Source: Chondrilla cf. caribensis (Eukaryota > Porifera > Demospongiae > Chondrillida > Chondrillidae). From it: a DNA stretch of 64,000 bases. Location of the stretch: contig OZ026550.1 in the NCBI GenBank assembly GCA_964020155.1, positions 3,140,852 through 3,204,851 of the forward strand. The letters are read 5' to 3'. Position 1 is the stretch's first letter; each line of letters begins with the position of its first letter. Shown here piece by piece: positions 24,101 through 35,500 of this stretch. The notes under the pieces were generated by a model that was not told where the DNA came from, made no database searches, and saw nothing but the letters and a program-made list of their open reading frames with translations. The translations under genes were made by a program, and so were the position numbers.

Positions 24101-25757
24101 AGTGAACACTGTACTCCATACTGCTTGGCATATGGTGATTCTGTCTGTGAAGGTGGATGGTCGGAATCTGGTCTCGAGGATGTACCTGATTCTGCATCAG
24201 TGATGGAAAGTAAATTTTTCACTTGAGACACCTCAGGTTTTCCAATATACTGTTCTGTTGTATGTGTGTGTTGTCTGTTTGTCTTAGACTGCAAACAAGT
24301 ACAGTCATCACTTCATTGTGAAGAGGGACATCTACCAGTTAATACTACAGAAAGTCACCAAGGAAATACTTTGCCAGAGACACACAGAGAAAATCACGAA
24401 TCACCAGCCTCTGACTTGAATAGCAGGCATATAGAAGAGCATGATGTCAAATCTTTCACTACTGATGATTCATCATTCGAACCTAGGTCACTGGAAGGTA
24501 CACTTATTTTGTATCTATTCTGGTTATGTGCATCCACTGAAACCCTTCACTTTATAATATGCAGGTGATAGCACTATTCCTGTGCCTCCGGCAAACACCA
24601 CTATTTCTGGACCAACTGTGAAGCCCAGCCAAACACTACCTCTGGTACATTATGTACATAGTGAATACTGTAAATGTACATAATGTTAGTATTATGTTCC
24701 ACTAGAGAAGGATTTGCATCTAATACAGTCACATCTTCAATTTCCAAATGTTTCAGTCTACAGTGATGTATGGCACATAATTATAAGTGTGACTGTATGG
24801 CTGTTCCTCCATGTATGGGAGCATTCATTACCTCTAACATACATGTTTGTTCCCAGAAAATATGTTTTGAAGCTACATACAGTAGTTGATTGTACGCTAA
24901 TCCTGTATATGTAGGTTTCAAGCCTCAGTTTCTAATTATTTTTCTCACCATGAATACAATATCATTGCATGGCATAGCATGCCTGTACTGCATGTATTAC
25001 ATGTACATGCATGTACGTGTACATAGCATAATACTGTAAATGCTATGCATATATTTTAATATCAATCACTGTGTATACTGTAACCGTGCATACCTTATGT
25101 TACATGCAGGAAAAGTCTTTGGCTAAATTGTGGGAACAGCCTGGATACAATTATAGTTCTCAAGTTATTGGAAGTTTTGCAGATCACTACAAACTTCTGA
25201 TGAAGGTAGCCAGAAAGATTGGAACCAAATGGTCATTTTTGGCTCGCTACTTTGGTATAACAGAAGAGGATATCTCAGCGATAAAACTTAGAGCAAGTAG
25301 TATTGACGAGAGAAGCAGTCAGATGTTGAAGCATTGGATATCACAGAATCCTCAAAAAGCCACATGGGGGAGACTTTGCATTGGTCTTGTTAGAATCCTC
25401 CGAGGAGACATTGTTGATGACATTAGTCAGTATCTCTATGGAACTGGCCGTCATAATATTCTGCAGTTTGCAGAAAAGTCCCTAGCTACATCCAATATTC
25501 AAATATTGGCTTTTGTTGCTAATCAGGTTGCGTCTTGTTGGGAGCCACTTGCCAAGGAGTTAGGAGTGTCCGTGCATCTGAGCCCTCATGTGACATGTGA
25601 TGAAGATGCATGCATTGCAGTGCTGTGTCAGTGGTTGAACGACAGTCACCAACCACCACTTTACCGCCAACTCTACAATGCCCTGGAAAAAATTGGCTGC
25701 GGTCACATCATTGCCTTAGTTGAAGAACAGCTGCAAGCTACAGCTATATATAAGTAA
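14066..25757 (+). CDS. Death-like x2, ankyrin array, Death x2 protein (about 1234 aa)
   Basis: Exons that join in phase: 14066-14114, 14682-14942, 15136-15408, 16024-16074, 16151-16206, 16549-16583, 16795-16930, 17002-17058, 17373-17465, 17609-17722, 17943-18041, 18190-18288, 18425-18526, 18714-18812, 18921-19019, 19123-19218, 19803-19925, 20467-20565, 20686-20763, 20954-21028, 21147-21191, 21450-21557, 22253-22330, 22467-22547, 22613-22702, 22824-22886, 23824-23843, 24022-24209, 24288-24497, 24565-24644 and 25110-25757. Exon 2 (WKSRNGKDLSPLELLSAIAK) and exon 3 (WVQLALHLGFNRTTVDDVL) look like Death-fold domains. Residues about 338-700 are ankyrin repeats such as DGRSPLHLAAAAGYV and NGMTALMMACEHDQMEVVKK, then degenerate repeats to about 850 and a Ser/Thr-rich linker. 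The last exon has two Death domains: KWSFLARYFGITEEDISAIK with HWISQNPQKATWGRL, and CWEPLAKELGVSV with LCQWLND. Death domains pair with other Death-fold proteins in apoptosis and NF-kB-type signalling, so a cytoplasmic adaptor or sensor role is inferred. The start at 14066 was preferred over an upstream Met at 13973. The 20-base exon at 23824 and its neighbour's acceptor are the weakest joins. Confidence 0.82.
15001..15099. repeat. (TG)n microsatellite
   Basis: A nearly pure TG run with one TATG interruption, inside the intron between exons 2 and 3 of the Death-ankyrin gene, ending about 35 bases before the acceptor. A TG tract this close to an acceptor could affect splicing of the Death-domain exon. 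Confidence 0.95.
21604..21700. repeat. Imperfect long hairpin in intron
   Basis: The arm TCCTGCCTAGGTGTGCCACA (about 21606-21625, continuing GCA) pairs with CTGCGGCACACCTATATAGG (about 21673-21692, continuing CAG). Pairing covers roughly 25-30 bases with one 4-base bulge and a few mismatches, and the loop is about 43 bases. It sits in the intron after exon 22 of the Death-ankyrin gene. It could be a transposon relic or a transcribed hairpin. Confidence 0.5.
23015..23525. repeat. Dispersed repeat with internal subrepeats, copy 1
   Basis: Subunits of about 45-50 bases built on GGCAAGTTTCCTCGTTCGTT and CGGTAAATACTCCGAGGCTC are repeated about six times. They are followed by a conserved tail (AATGCCACTTACAAAAACTG through GAAAACGCCCACACATCGGG). 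A second copy with the same order and orientation lies at about 53350-53795. Both are in introns. Frames across it are not coding in character. Confidence 0.75.
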
Positions 25758-26287
25758 TAGTAATAAATGAATTTGTACTATATATAACATAGTATTTTGT
25801 TCAGTTTTGTAGCAATTTTTATATTACAAGCATAATAATATTATATAGTGTGTACATAATATATAATGTATTCAATACATTTGTGGCATAATTCTCAAAC
25901 CTACATCCCAATAATAGGCATTTTATCACTATTATCACGATAATCATATATGATCGAAACATTATACTTAATTTGATGCATGATGAAATTAGATGGAAAA
26001 GACTATCAAACTAACAAAAGTACATACGTATGTGTATAAGCGATATACAAATTGGTGCAGTCTATAGTCTAAGCTAAAAACATTAACATATGCAATTTTC
26101 TATAAGTAAACGAGAGTGGAAGCTAGAGTTTTCACAATAACACTCAACTCTTTATCTTTATCACTATTATTAGTAGAAATAGATGATGATATTATTGCGT
26201 ATTATTGCAAGTTTCACACATGCAGGCCTAATATTCACTTTGTTGTCTTGCGTACATTATGTATGTTTGTATCGTGTCCTGTTACAG
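25758..26287. other. Intergenic stretch after the Death-ankyrin gene
   Basis: AT-rich 3' flank with several ATAATATTATA-like runs. I see no coding exon before the alpha-galactosidase fragment at 26288. Confidence 0.4.
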
Positions 26288-26383
26288 GTCGTCCAGGTTC
26301 TCTTGGGTATGAAACCAACGATGCAGAGACGTATGCTTCTTGGCAGGTTGATTATCTAAAGTATGATAATTGCAATGGTGAAG
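26288..26383 (+). pseudogene. Alpha-galactosidase internal exon, isolated
   Basis: The acceptor TTACAG and donor GTGTGT bracket a phase-1 exon that reads [20 protein letters not shown] and then [12 protein letters not shown]. This is the segment of the GH27 alpha-galactosidase barrel that contains the nucleophile Asp, in the DYLKYDNC motif. It would follow directly on an exon ending TCAG, which exists in this window only 13 kb downstream at 39393. No adjoining alpha-galactosidase exon is seen within several kilobases on either side. The exon itself is intact; its isolation marks it as a fragment. Confidence 0.75.
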
Positions 26384-26644
26384 GTGTGTGAATGTTGCTC
26401 TTAGTGAGTTGAATAGATTATGCATACATGTATGAAGGATTAATCAAAGCTTGCAAGTCTAGGAAAATAGATCACTTGGTTGTGTGAGTGTGGAGTGTGG
26501 TCTTTACTTACATGTTCGTTTTGGTTCAAACCACTGTTCCTATACCACTACTCCTGTACCCCAGCTGCTGTGGCAGTGCGTCCAGTTATACAGGTGTTCC
26601 TATACCAGTGTTCCTATACCAAGAAATCAAGGACACCTGATTAC

Positions 26645-27110
26645 ATGGATTTTAACTTTGGAAACGTGGAAGATAAGCCTTGCCCTGTTTGGGAAGAATC
26701 GATCGAAGATTTCGCGGCCAAGCGGCGATTTTTACGTAGGGTGTTAAAGTCGGTAGATAATAATCCACTAGACTCTACATGTACTACACTGAACCCTACG
26801 GAAAACGAGCTGATAGGCTATAAAGCCTAGTCAATACTCTACTTAGCTGAGATTGACTACTCAGAATATTTGCCCAGTGCTACTGATGAGAAGTGGTATT
26901 CTCCGAAAAGGCCATTGGCAAAGAAATGAATATTACCGATTCTGGTCAAAAATCCCCTTTTAACAGTCCTTTCTACCGAGGACTATTTTTGATGCCTAGA
27001 AGATAACCACGGAAACGTGGAATATAAGCCTTGCCCTTTTTGGGAAGAATCGATCGAAGATTTCACGGCCAAGCGGCGACTTTTGAGGGTGTTCAAGTTG
27101 GTAGATTAAC
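26645..27110 (+). repeat. Two diverged copies of a roughly 105-bp block, about 350 bp apart
   Basis: The block around 26655-26755 (GGAAACGTGGAAGATAAGCC ... GAAGAATCGATCGAAGATTT ... GCCAAGCGGCGA) recurs at about 27008-27108 with about 10 per cent differences. The first copy is open over about 60 codons from ATGGATTTTAACTTT at about 26646. No family was recognised. The second copy leads straight into the minisatellite. Confidence 0.6.
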
Positions 27111-28156
27111 ACTGTGAACGTTGTGAACACTGTGAACGTTGTAAACGTTTAGAACGTTGTGCGGAAGACTGTGAACGTTGTGAACGTTTTGAACGTTGTG
27201 AACACTGTGAACGTTGTGAACACTGTGAACGTTGTGAACACTGTGAACGTTGTGAACGTTGTGAAAACTGTGAACGTTGTGAACACTGGGAACGTCGTGA
27301 ACGTTGTGAACACTGTGAACATTGTGAACACTGTGAACGTTTTGAACGTTGTGAACGTCGTGAACACTGTGAACGTTGTGAACGTTGTGAACACTGTGAA
27401 CGTTTTGAACTTTGTGAACGTCGTGAACACTGTGAACGTTGTGAACGTTGTGAACACTTAGTCTGGCGTAGCCGACCCTTGATCCGCCATTTTATTTTGT
27501 TGGGGCGGAGAAAGGGTCTGGTCTGGTCTGGAACCTATTTCTGTACCGGGAGGCGGAGTCGACGATGACAAATCGTAAATTTATCGCACATTATCGCATA
27601 TTCTAAGGGGGTATTTTCACTCATGCACAACGGTTGGCGAAGGATGCGTTGTCTTCGGCAGAGTCCTGTTGGCTTTGCGCAGCAATTACAATTCCAAAAT
27701 ATAGAAGAATTTAGAATTCTGAAGCAAACAGCCATATGTTTTTGAGATTTGTTGCAAAAGGGAGACCGCTACCCCCCGATTTGACACTGAGAGATAGATA
27801 GAGCCGACCGAATTTACGTAAACGGGTGGTTTTCACGGATTTAGACAGTCAACGATAGCCAAACTACACTTCTATACAGGAAATGAGCCATCATTAGTCG
27901 TTCACGTTTTTATGCGTCTAAAAGGCGTTCTGCAATCTGATTGGGCGCACGAATTCCTGCGCCGTGGTACAGAAATAGGTTCCAGACCAGACCAGACCCT
28001 TTCTCCGCCCGAACAAAATAAAATGGCGGATCAAGGGTCGGCTACGCCAGACTAGTGAACACTGGGAACGTCGTGAACGTTGTGAACGTTGTGAACGTTG
28101 CGAACACTGTGAAAGTTGTGAACGTCGTGAACACTGTGAACGTTGTGAACACTGTA
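27104..28156. repeat. 9-bp minisatellite, split by an inserted element
   Basis: Units GTGAACGTT and GTGAACACT (consensus GTGAAC followed by GTT or ACT) alternate from about 27104 to 27462. They resume at 28056 and run to about 28156. Because the unit is a multiple of three, both strands stay open (VNVVNT on plus, FTTFTVFTT on minus), which makes false 100-codon frames. Confidence 0.9.
27463..28055. mobile_element. Inverted-repeat element inserted in the minisatellite
   Basis: The left end TAGTCTGGCGTAGCCGACCC runs about 80 bases. It is mirrored by the right end (GGGTCGGCTACGCCAGACTA) with about two differences. TA borders both ends, and the same 9-bp repeat lies on either side, so the insertion site is unusually clear. 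A TA duplication suggests mobilisation by a Tc1/mariner-type transposase. The interior (about 420 bp) has no transposase. Confidence 0.8.
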
Positions 28157-29248
28157 AAATTATAGAAATAGTCTTACCCAGATACAAAGTTGTCTGTCAG
28201 CTTCAAAATTATTATGACAATTGGACATGGAAATTGTTCAATAAGAACTGGAAACTGATTACTTCACATTGTCCCCAATATTGTTAAAGAGAAGTCCTAA
28301 AAGAGGATAAATACACTACATGTAACTTTAATACTTCAAAACAGAACTTTCAAATACCTAATAGAGAATTAATGGTATAAATGGTCGGACCAAAAAAGTG
28401 AGTACCGAGGGCATTAATTAAATACAAAGGTGAGGTTTACCTCTGTCCACTTCCAACAGTGCTAAATTACCTGCTTGACGTATAGTCACACTTTTACTGG
28501 CAGTATACATAGAACGGACATCACTTTAAAGCCCCCATGTGTCTTGCCTGTTACAATCGTCGTTACAGCGCAACGATTAGGAGCCCCCGGCTTCTATTAG
28601 AGTGATTTGAGCCCACTGGCTTATATTGCTCAGCTATTAAAACCCCTTTGCAGTTCTGTTTCAGTATCAGTAGGACTCCATCCCACAGCTACGTATTTTC
28701 AACTCATCTTACTTTGTTTCAAGAGTAAAGGGACTTGTACTTCAATTCAAGAATCAACTGCACATTGTTTTGTGTATTTTACATCGATTTTTAAAAATGC
28801 AGCATAAACCTCTGGTATGGTTCAAACAAGTCTTGAATGGAGTTTGTGTGTATATATACAACACATACAGTACTGTATGAGCACAGTGTTACTGATTTAT
28901 GATATGTGTACTTGTGTTTTCCTGTCGAGTCAGATTCTCCAAACAGCCAATAATTCTGAGAAGTTGAATGATTCAGACCACATCCTTACTGCTCACACTC
29001 CAACGGGAGGTTCTCAGAACCTCTGGTCGATGGAGATGGTAACTCAGGACAACAGATGACGTATGTTGAAGCTGGATCAAAGGATGTGTCCTCTACCGAA
29101 CATGGTGACTGGCACCTATCTGACAGACAAGCTAACAAGTAAGAAATGAATTTTTACAGGATACAGGAGAAGTCTATGCACAAGAGGACACTCATATCAA
29201 TGCTTGCACTTGTGTGTTCCTAGTACAGTGTACATATGTCTAGTTTAA

Positions 29249-29249
<1 letters not shown>

Positions 29250-29302
<53 letters not shown>

Positions 29303-29373
29303 GTGTATACGTGTTTGTGTGTGTGTGTGTTTGTGTGTGTGTACATGTGTGTTTGCGTGTGTTTGTGCATATT
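29250..29373. repeat. (TG)n microsatellite
   Basis: TG run with TTTG and TATACG interruptions in the second half. Frames across it are artefacts. Confidence 0.9.
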
Positions 29374-29902
29374 TGCATACATACTATTATCGATATGTAC
29401 AGGTTCTACTGTATACATGGTTTACAAACATATGCTGTGTGACAGTGTGTGTGTACAGGTGTGTTGTGTTTGCATGTGTGGAAGTGTGTCAGTATTCTGC
29501 ATGTGAAGTACATGTTTTGCTAACAAACAAGGCCATCAGTCTCTGAAACACTTGAAAATCGTGAGTGAGCTTTTTAGAAGATAAACTTGAGGTAGAACAG
29601 ATGCTGCTTCTGTTCTGGTTCAACTAGCAACATCTTGGAATGTTGATATGTGGAATATTTGATATGTATTCAAATTGTCTCATTGGTGGATGTCACTTAT
29701 TGTAGGACTGAACTCCAGAACAGAGAGCCAAAGTGGACCCTGTCCTTGATCACCAGGAGAATGCAAACATGCATTGAATATGATGATGACAAGTATTCTG
29801 TTGTCAGCCAACCTGCTGTGAGCACCTCAAGACCTAATCCCTTTGTGATGAGATGCAACTTTAACAGTATGGTGCGTAATACCATGTACCTCTGTGCACG
29901 CG

Positions 29903-30067
29903 CGCGTGTTTGTGTGTGTGTGTATGTGTGTGCGCGTGCGTTTGTGTGCATGTGTGCGTGCGCGCGCGCGTGTGTGTGTGTGCACTTGCGTGTGCATGTG
30001 CGTGTGTGCATGTGTGTGTGTGTGTGTATGTGTGTGTGTGTGTGTGTGTGTGCATGTGTGTGTGTGT

Positions 30068-30129
<62 letters not shown>

Positions 30130-30151
30130 ATGTGTGTGTGTGCATGTGTTC
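29903..30151. repeat. (TG)n microsatellite with CGCG/TGCA interruptions
   Basis: About 250 bases of TG with TGCA, TATG and GCGCGC interruptions, immediately after an exon-like segment. The long open frames in all directions come from the repeat. Confidence 0.9.
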
Positions 30152-31250
30152 AAATATCTGTGTTATTTGCACATGCACTTACTATACTATTGCACTCAAA
30201 ATAATTGTTACTGAAATTTGTCAATTGATTGCATCCCTAGCAACTCACTGTTCAACAATTCTGCATTATTTACTAAGTAAAGTTATAGTTGCCATCCATT
30301 GTTAATGACCCGTCTTACTCAACAGGTTACGATTTCATGTTTGTAAATTGTGTATATGTAAATACCCTTGATTGTCCTATTGTTACATAGATTTGCTATT
30401 CAGCATGTGGGAAAATGATGTGTTTAGGTAGTCTGAAGAACACTTGTAATTGCCAAGTTGTATTTTTGTCAAGTTTACTAGACCTTGAAACAACTCACTC
30501 ATTTGGTTTCAATTACTATTGTTCAGAATGGTTGGAAATACTGTACTGTACTATATAGTATATAGGAATTCAACACTAATAATTCTAAGACTGTTAATAT
30601 CTCTTTCTCTGTGTGTAAGTCTGTGTTGTCTTTATCAGTGCAATGACATATATTTGTAGATCGCATAACCCACTTGAAATTTTTGAAATTGAATCTGAAA
30701 TGGAATCATTCTCTAAGCTTTGAACCTTAAAGCTGGCCATATATGGTGGGCTTAGCTACAGAATGTATAATGTGCACACATCTATTCACATACACTAAGA
30801 GTAATAATAACCTATGATACTTACGTATGTACTGTATGTCATGAACGTACATTTCAGGATATTGCTAAACTCCAAGACAAATTGAAGGAAGTACGTCAAT
30901 GTTATATGCAGTAATGATTTGATGCCCAAAATCACATTTCTGGTTTATACCTTGCTTTGGTAATCTGTAGCCAGTTGCTTTGCTTGCATCTTGTCTGAGT
31001 GGCCTTCTTGAATATCCTTTGAAATTTCCTGCGATGATATTCGGATCCAAACAAAGAACACACATACAGGTGAGTTTGAGTGGTGGATTGACAGTATCTG
31101 GCATTACATGATCGATGTCATACTTTGCAGTTGATTACGGTGCCAGTATTGTCAGAGCAGGAATGTGTTTCGGTACCCACAGAAAGACCATTTTCTTTAA
31201 CAGTGGAGGGGATTGTGAGTCAAACGAATGGTATGTCCCACTACTATTAT

Positions 31251-31455
31251 CAGAGTTTTCCCCAAAGGGGGGTACCAGGGTGCTCCCCCCCCCCCCCCCC
31301 CGCCTTTTTTCTCTGTTCTGTGACAACAATGTTTTGTTAGAATGAAGATATATAATATTATTGTGTTAAGCGTTAAAGCAATATTAATAATTATACATCA
31401 AAACATTCATAGTGACCCCTCCCCCCTCTTTATTTTTTTTCTGGGGAAAACACTG
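31251..31455. mobile_element. hAT-like MITE, about 205 bp
   Basis: Ends CAGAGTTTTCCCC (left) and GGGGAAAACACTG (right) are inverted, with one mismatch. CTATTAT precedes the left end and CTATTATC follows the right end, consistent with a 7-8 bp target duplication as in hAT elements. The interior holds a run of about 17 C and no coding sequence. A separate 27-bp direct repeat (CGAATGGTATGTCCCACTAC and onward) ends at the left border (31225-31251) and recurs at 31477-31503. Confidence 0.65.
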
Positions 31456-31503
31456 CTATTATCATTATAATCATTTCGAATGGTATGTCCCACTACTATT
31501 ATC

Positions 31504-32401
31504 ATACATACGCATATTATGTAGTATTCTCGAGGAGTATAGTATTGGTGTTTATGGTATGGGCTGCTAGACTGCCCACTAATATGTGCCATAAGATGAC
31601 TAAAGATTGGGATAGTCTACTGGGAATAGCAATTAACGCCTTTCCCACCAATCAGATGTACGTGTTAGCCCTTAGCAGATTCAAGTTAATAGCCGTCATG
31701 AATTTGTTCTGTTTATGGACACTAAATTATTGTGCTACGTTTGTAACATTCTTCCATTATCCTATGAACAATGTTAATGAAAAATGTGCATGTCGAAGTG
31801 GAGTTGATGAAGTCAATGTATAGAGTATCTAATTTTTTAGAGAGAATATGATATATGCAAATGGAATTGGTTTAGTGTAGTATCCAAAGTAAATTTTAAC
31901 TGAACGGTAGTTTTAACGTTATCACTCCTAAATTATTATTGACCTAAAACATTTAACACCTTTATCCAACATGTGTACAATAGTGAATAGGTGCGAATCA
32001 GTCCTTTGTGCTTCTAGTTTCCATTGGCCTGTTGTTTCCAACACTCACCTTGACTAAGTACTGTATGGTGTTACATACTGTACTATTATTAGTAAACACA
32101 ACATCTACTTACACCTTTATGTCAGTTAAGTGTACCAACTATATAGTGATTAAAATTATATTCCAAACTGAGTATTGTGCTTACATTCAGGATATGCTAT
32201 TATTTAAGTGCATGTGTGCTTTGAACTTCAATAATGCTCTCAATTATTGGCAGCTTGTTACAGAGTACCATCCCAAGCAATAATTAATGTTATCCTGACA
32301 TCTTCTACATCTGCAAAGGTTTGTAAGTCACTCTTGATGCTCAATGGTAATTATTATATTTAATACTATTTCATATATTATGTTTTAAATGCAGATTTCA
32401 A
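31504..32401. other. AT-rich stretch, no gene supported
   Basis: Frames of 90-110 codons exist (for example 31485-31823) but lack recognisable motifs or paired splice sites. I see nothing firmly functional. Confidence 0.35.
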
Positions 32402-32520
32402 CATCCAAAGGTGTAAAACTTAATGGTGACTACTTCAAAGCATGTTTTTCACTAGCCATTAGTTCAACGGAAACTAATGGATCCCTCTTGGTTACCTTAG
32501 TTGATGAAACTGGAAGGCAG
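32402..32520 (+). pseudogene. Exon-like segment of unknown family
   Basis: After an acceptor (TTTAAATGCAG) the frame reads ISTSKGVKLNGDYFKACFSL and LLVTLVDETGRQ. The codon pattern looks protein-coding, but no family is recognised and no clear donor follows. It may belong with the Kelch fragment that starts about 200 bp downstream. Confidence 0.3.
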
Positions 32521-32718
32521 TGGAATACTAGTCCAAATCTATCATTTTTATTGCAGTCTTCTTGATCTCTATCATGCAGATGACTACAGCCTCATTAAAC
32601 AGTCATACATACTTATATCAAAGTTTACGTTTACAATAGATTCAGTTGCACTTGCTTCCGCCGAAGCAGATACGCCCCTTTACTGAATATTTATTACGTA
32701 TCTTTTTTTATCTGAACA

Positions 32719-34145
32719 GATTTAGTATTCTTTTATTTTTCCTGGTCAATAATTGAGCCCAAGTTTGTACAGCGTCATGGCAGGTTAGCTGGTGATTACG
32801 TAAACCTCACTTATGTATGCGTAAAATGGCCTCCGGCATTGGTAGAATTAATTGTTGATAGTACTGAATTGGACGCAACTTCTCAGGGAAAAACACCCGT
32901 GTTTTCCTTAGAAAACACCAATCCACGTTATGGATCATTCAATTTCATTCACGATAACCGATTCTATCTTCTAGGAGGTTCTCCATTCTGGTCATTACTG
33001 GAATGTTTCGACTTGAAGTGGGGCTGGACGAAGATTGCTCTTAAAGGGGACCACTTACCAGAGGAATGGGCAGGAATTCAAGGTTGCGTTGTGAATGAAT
33101 GTGTCTTCGTTTATGGGGGATTCTGTGGCACTGCCTCCTGTTCTGTATCGGGACGCTCTAATGCACTCAGTAAGATTGATCTAGTGAACCACAGTTTGGA
33201 TGTAGTACAAACTCAAGATTCTAATTCTCACCCTATGCAAAAAGACAAGTATGGCTGCATTGTATACGAGAACAAGTTATACCTGTTTGGAGGATATGGT
33301 ATGCCACAGAAGTGCGAGGCAGATGATCCGCACTCCTCTTTCTGTCTGGATGATGATAGATTCTCAGGTCTAGGGTGGACAAATGAGTTCCATGCCTTGG
33401 ATATCAACAATCGTAAGCATGTCTAGTTAATATATGTATGATATTGTGTAATATAGTGCAATGTATCAATGGATTCACATTTATCACAAGATAAAGTGGA
33501 ATTGTTTAGAATTCATCACATCAAGTATTCTCTTGGCACTGATCTTTTAGTTGGTGTTATTGTAGGTATTATTTTCATGCGTATATAGCTGATTTAAAGT
33601 CATAGACACTCCACTTGACACCAGCTGTGTCAGAAGATACCCATTCAAATGTACTCTTTCAAAGGCACCTACTGTATCCCACTGCATATTTCAATTCACC
33701 CTGTGTTGCCTTATTAACTTGTGAGGAATGGTGGAATGAAGTTTATTTGTAGTGATCAATCCACATGTATTGATGTGCCTTAGGGTATTTTCATTGCTGT
33801 ATTTAGGTTTCATTTCTGAAAATAATAATAATAAAACTCCAATATAATATATTAGAATGACTCTTTCGTATGAGAAGTTGATTATGACTCATTCAATGCC
33901 ATACTAGCTTTGCATCAATCTCTTGTCCAACTTTATACAATGTGAAAACCTCACACAGTGTGTTTTGTTCTTATCTACTCACAGCACAATGGGTGCCTGT
34001 TGCAACTTCAGGTTACAGGCTGCCTCCGTGTGCTGCATTCTCTTTCACCAAAATCGATACCTCTCGTGTTGTACTGTTTGGAGGAAGACACTGGGCCCGT
34101 GTAAACGGGGTATTAGTTAGAGTGAATGATCTGCTAATTATTGAA
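32719..34145 (+). pseudogene. Kelch-repeat protein fragment, 3' truncated
   Basis: Two exons join in phase. The first, about 32719-33411, ends DINN with donor GTAAGC. The second starts at 33984 with PQWVPVATSGYRLPP and continues to at least 34145. Kelch-blade motifs are visible: FYLLGG, VFVYGG, YLFGGYG and VVLFGGRHW, with following hydrophobic strands such as VNDLLIIEF. That is at least four blades; a complete propeller needs five to seven. After VNDLLIIEF the Kelch pattern ends, and the sequence becomes sugar-transporter sequence in another frame. The Kelch frame stops at 34257-34259. The 5' end is open-ended and no start was chosen. Kelch propellers are binding platforms; no catalytic domain is seen here. 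It is probably a truncated gene copy. Confidence 0.65.
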
Positions 34146-34886
34146 TTTTGTCCATTTGTTCGTACATCGTTGGAAGTGGCTGCTACGTCCTTCGCGGATT
34201 ACCACACACGCCACAGGTTAACGAAGTATTCGATTTGTCGTACTTTTGGCACGGACTGACAGTTAGTGTCACTGTAGGAGCAGCTGCTGTTGCCTCGTTA
34301 ATTGGTGGTCCCCTTTCGGAAATTCTAGGACGCAAAATCATTCTTATCAGTTCGGCAGTCGTATTCACCGTGGGAGCCATTTTATTGTCAGTGTCTGGAT
34401 CTAAGGAAGTCCTGTTGGTCGGTCGTGTTGTAGTTGGCTTAGGTGTAGGTAAGTGTGTATTTGGTCGAATGTATAATGTTGGTTGTTGATTCAGCATTAT
34501 TGCATTGTTTTCTCTCTCAGTGAGAATGTATTGTATCTGTTTGATTTCTGCACCTATTGTGCAATATGTAACAATTCATTGTTCAGCTATGATAACAATA
34601 CCACATGAGAATTAGTATGTAATCGTATTGTGGCTGGTTTAGCTATAGGTGGGTTATTAGTTTACATGGAAACATGCCACATAACACATAACCACTAAAT
34701 TGCCTCTGGTAGGGCTTTAGCGATATACAGACACTTTGGCTTGATTGTTACTAGGGTGGAACTTGAAGTAATAAGCTGATTAGAAGTATCTGTATCGATC
34801 AACTACAATGTACAACATGTCACATTAGTGTACAATATATGTCTATATACATCCACTATGACACTATACTTGTATATATACATGTA

Positions 34887-34961
<75 letters not shown>
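34887..34961. repeat. (TA)n microsatellite
   Basis: Pure TA run of about 75 bases inside an intron of the transporter fragment. It can fold on itself. Confidence 0.95.
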
Positions 34962-34969
<8 letters not shown>

Positions 34970-35267
34970 ATGTGTATATAGTTGTGATATTAGCTACATG
35001 CACAAGTCATTAGAAATTTTATATTATAATATATGTGTGTTATTTACTGAAAGATTTCAACATTGATTCTATAGGACTGGTGTCTATGTCTGTACCACTC
35101 TATATTGCTGAGTCAGTACCTGCCAAAATTTGTGGAACTTTAGTTGTCATGAATATTTCTTTTATCGCTGGTGGTGTATTAGCTGCAGCACTTGTTAGTG
35201 GTGTCTTCAGCAATGATTCGTGGCCCTGGGGATGGAGGTAGGTGAATATTCTTATGTTCTTAATGTG

Positions 35268-35271
35268 TGTG

Positions 35272-35349
<78 letters not shown>

Positions 35350-35500
35350 CACTCTATGGTGTATGTTTGTGTGTGTGTGCGTTCATGCATGCATGCGTGC
35401 GTGTGTGCGTACGTGTGGGTGTGGGTGTGTGTTCGTGCGTGTGTGCATGCATGTGTGTGCATACGTTTGTGTGTATGTGTGTGTGTGTGTGTATGAGGGT
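35268..35500. repeat. (TG)n microsatellite and TG-rich tail
   Basis: A pure GT run of about 80 bases, then about 150 bases of TG mixed with CATG, CGTG and GGGTG, in the next intron of the transporter fragment. Confidence 0.9.

Larger units (their letters stand above)
28940..31250 (+). pseudogene. Possible eroded gene of unknown family
   Basis: Several exon-like islands lie on the plus strand. One near 28934-29140 is broken by a frameshift (frames with SDHILTAHTPTGGSQNLW and MTYVEAGSKDVSSTEHGDWH). One at about 29706-29873 reads TELQNREPKWTLSLITRRMQ and SVVSQPAVSTSRPNPF. A small one at 30859-30891 reads DIAKLQDKLKE. One begins at about 31131 with LITVPVLSEQECVSVPTERP and is cut by an inserted element at 31251. 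Acceptors precede most of them. I recognise no family. Only the repeated pattern of acceptor plus codon-like text supports this call. Confidence 0.3.

Noticed and set aside
27149..27461. 100-codon frames reading VNVVNT and FTTFTVF
   Set aside because: A 9-bp minisatellite keeps every frame open; no start or splice context.
27104..28156. CRISPR-like regular array
   Set aside because: Units are contiguous 9-mers without spacers; the genome is eukaryotic.
34803..35066. YIYIYI frames across the TA repeat
   Set aside because: Microsatellite artefact.
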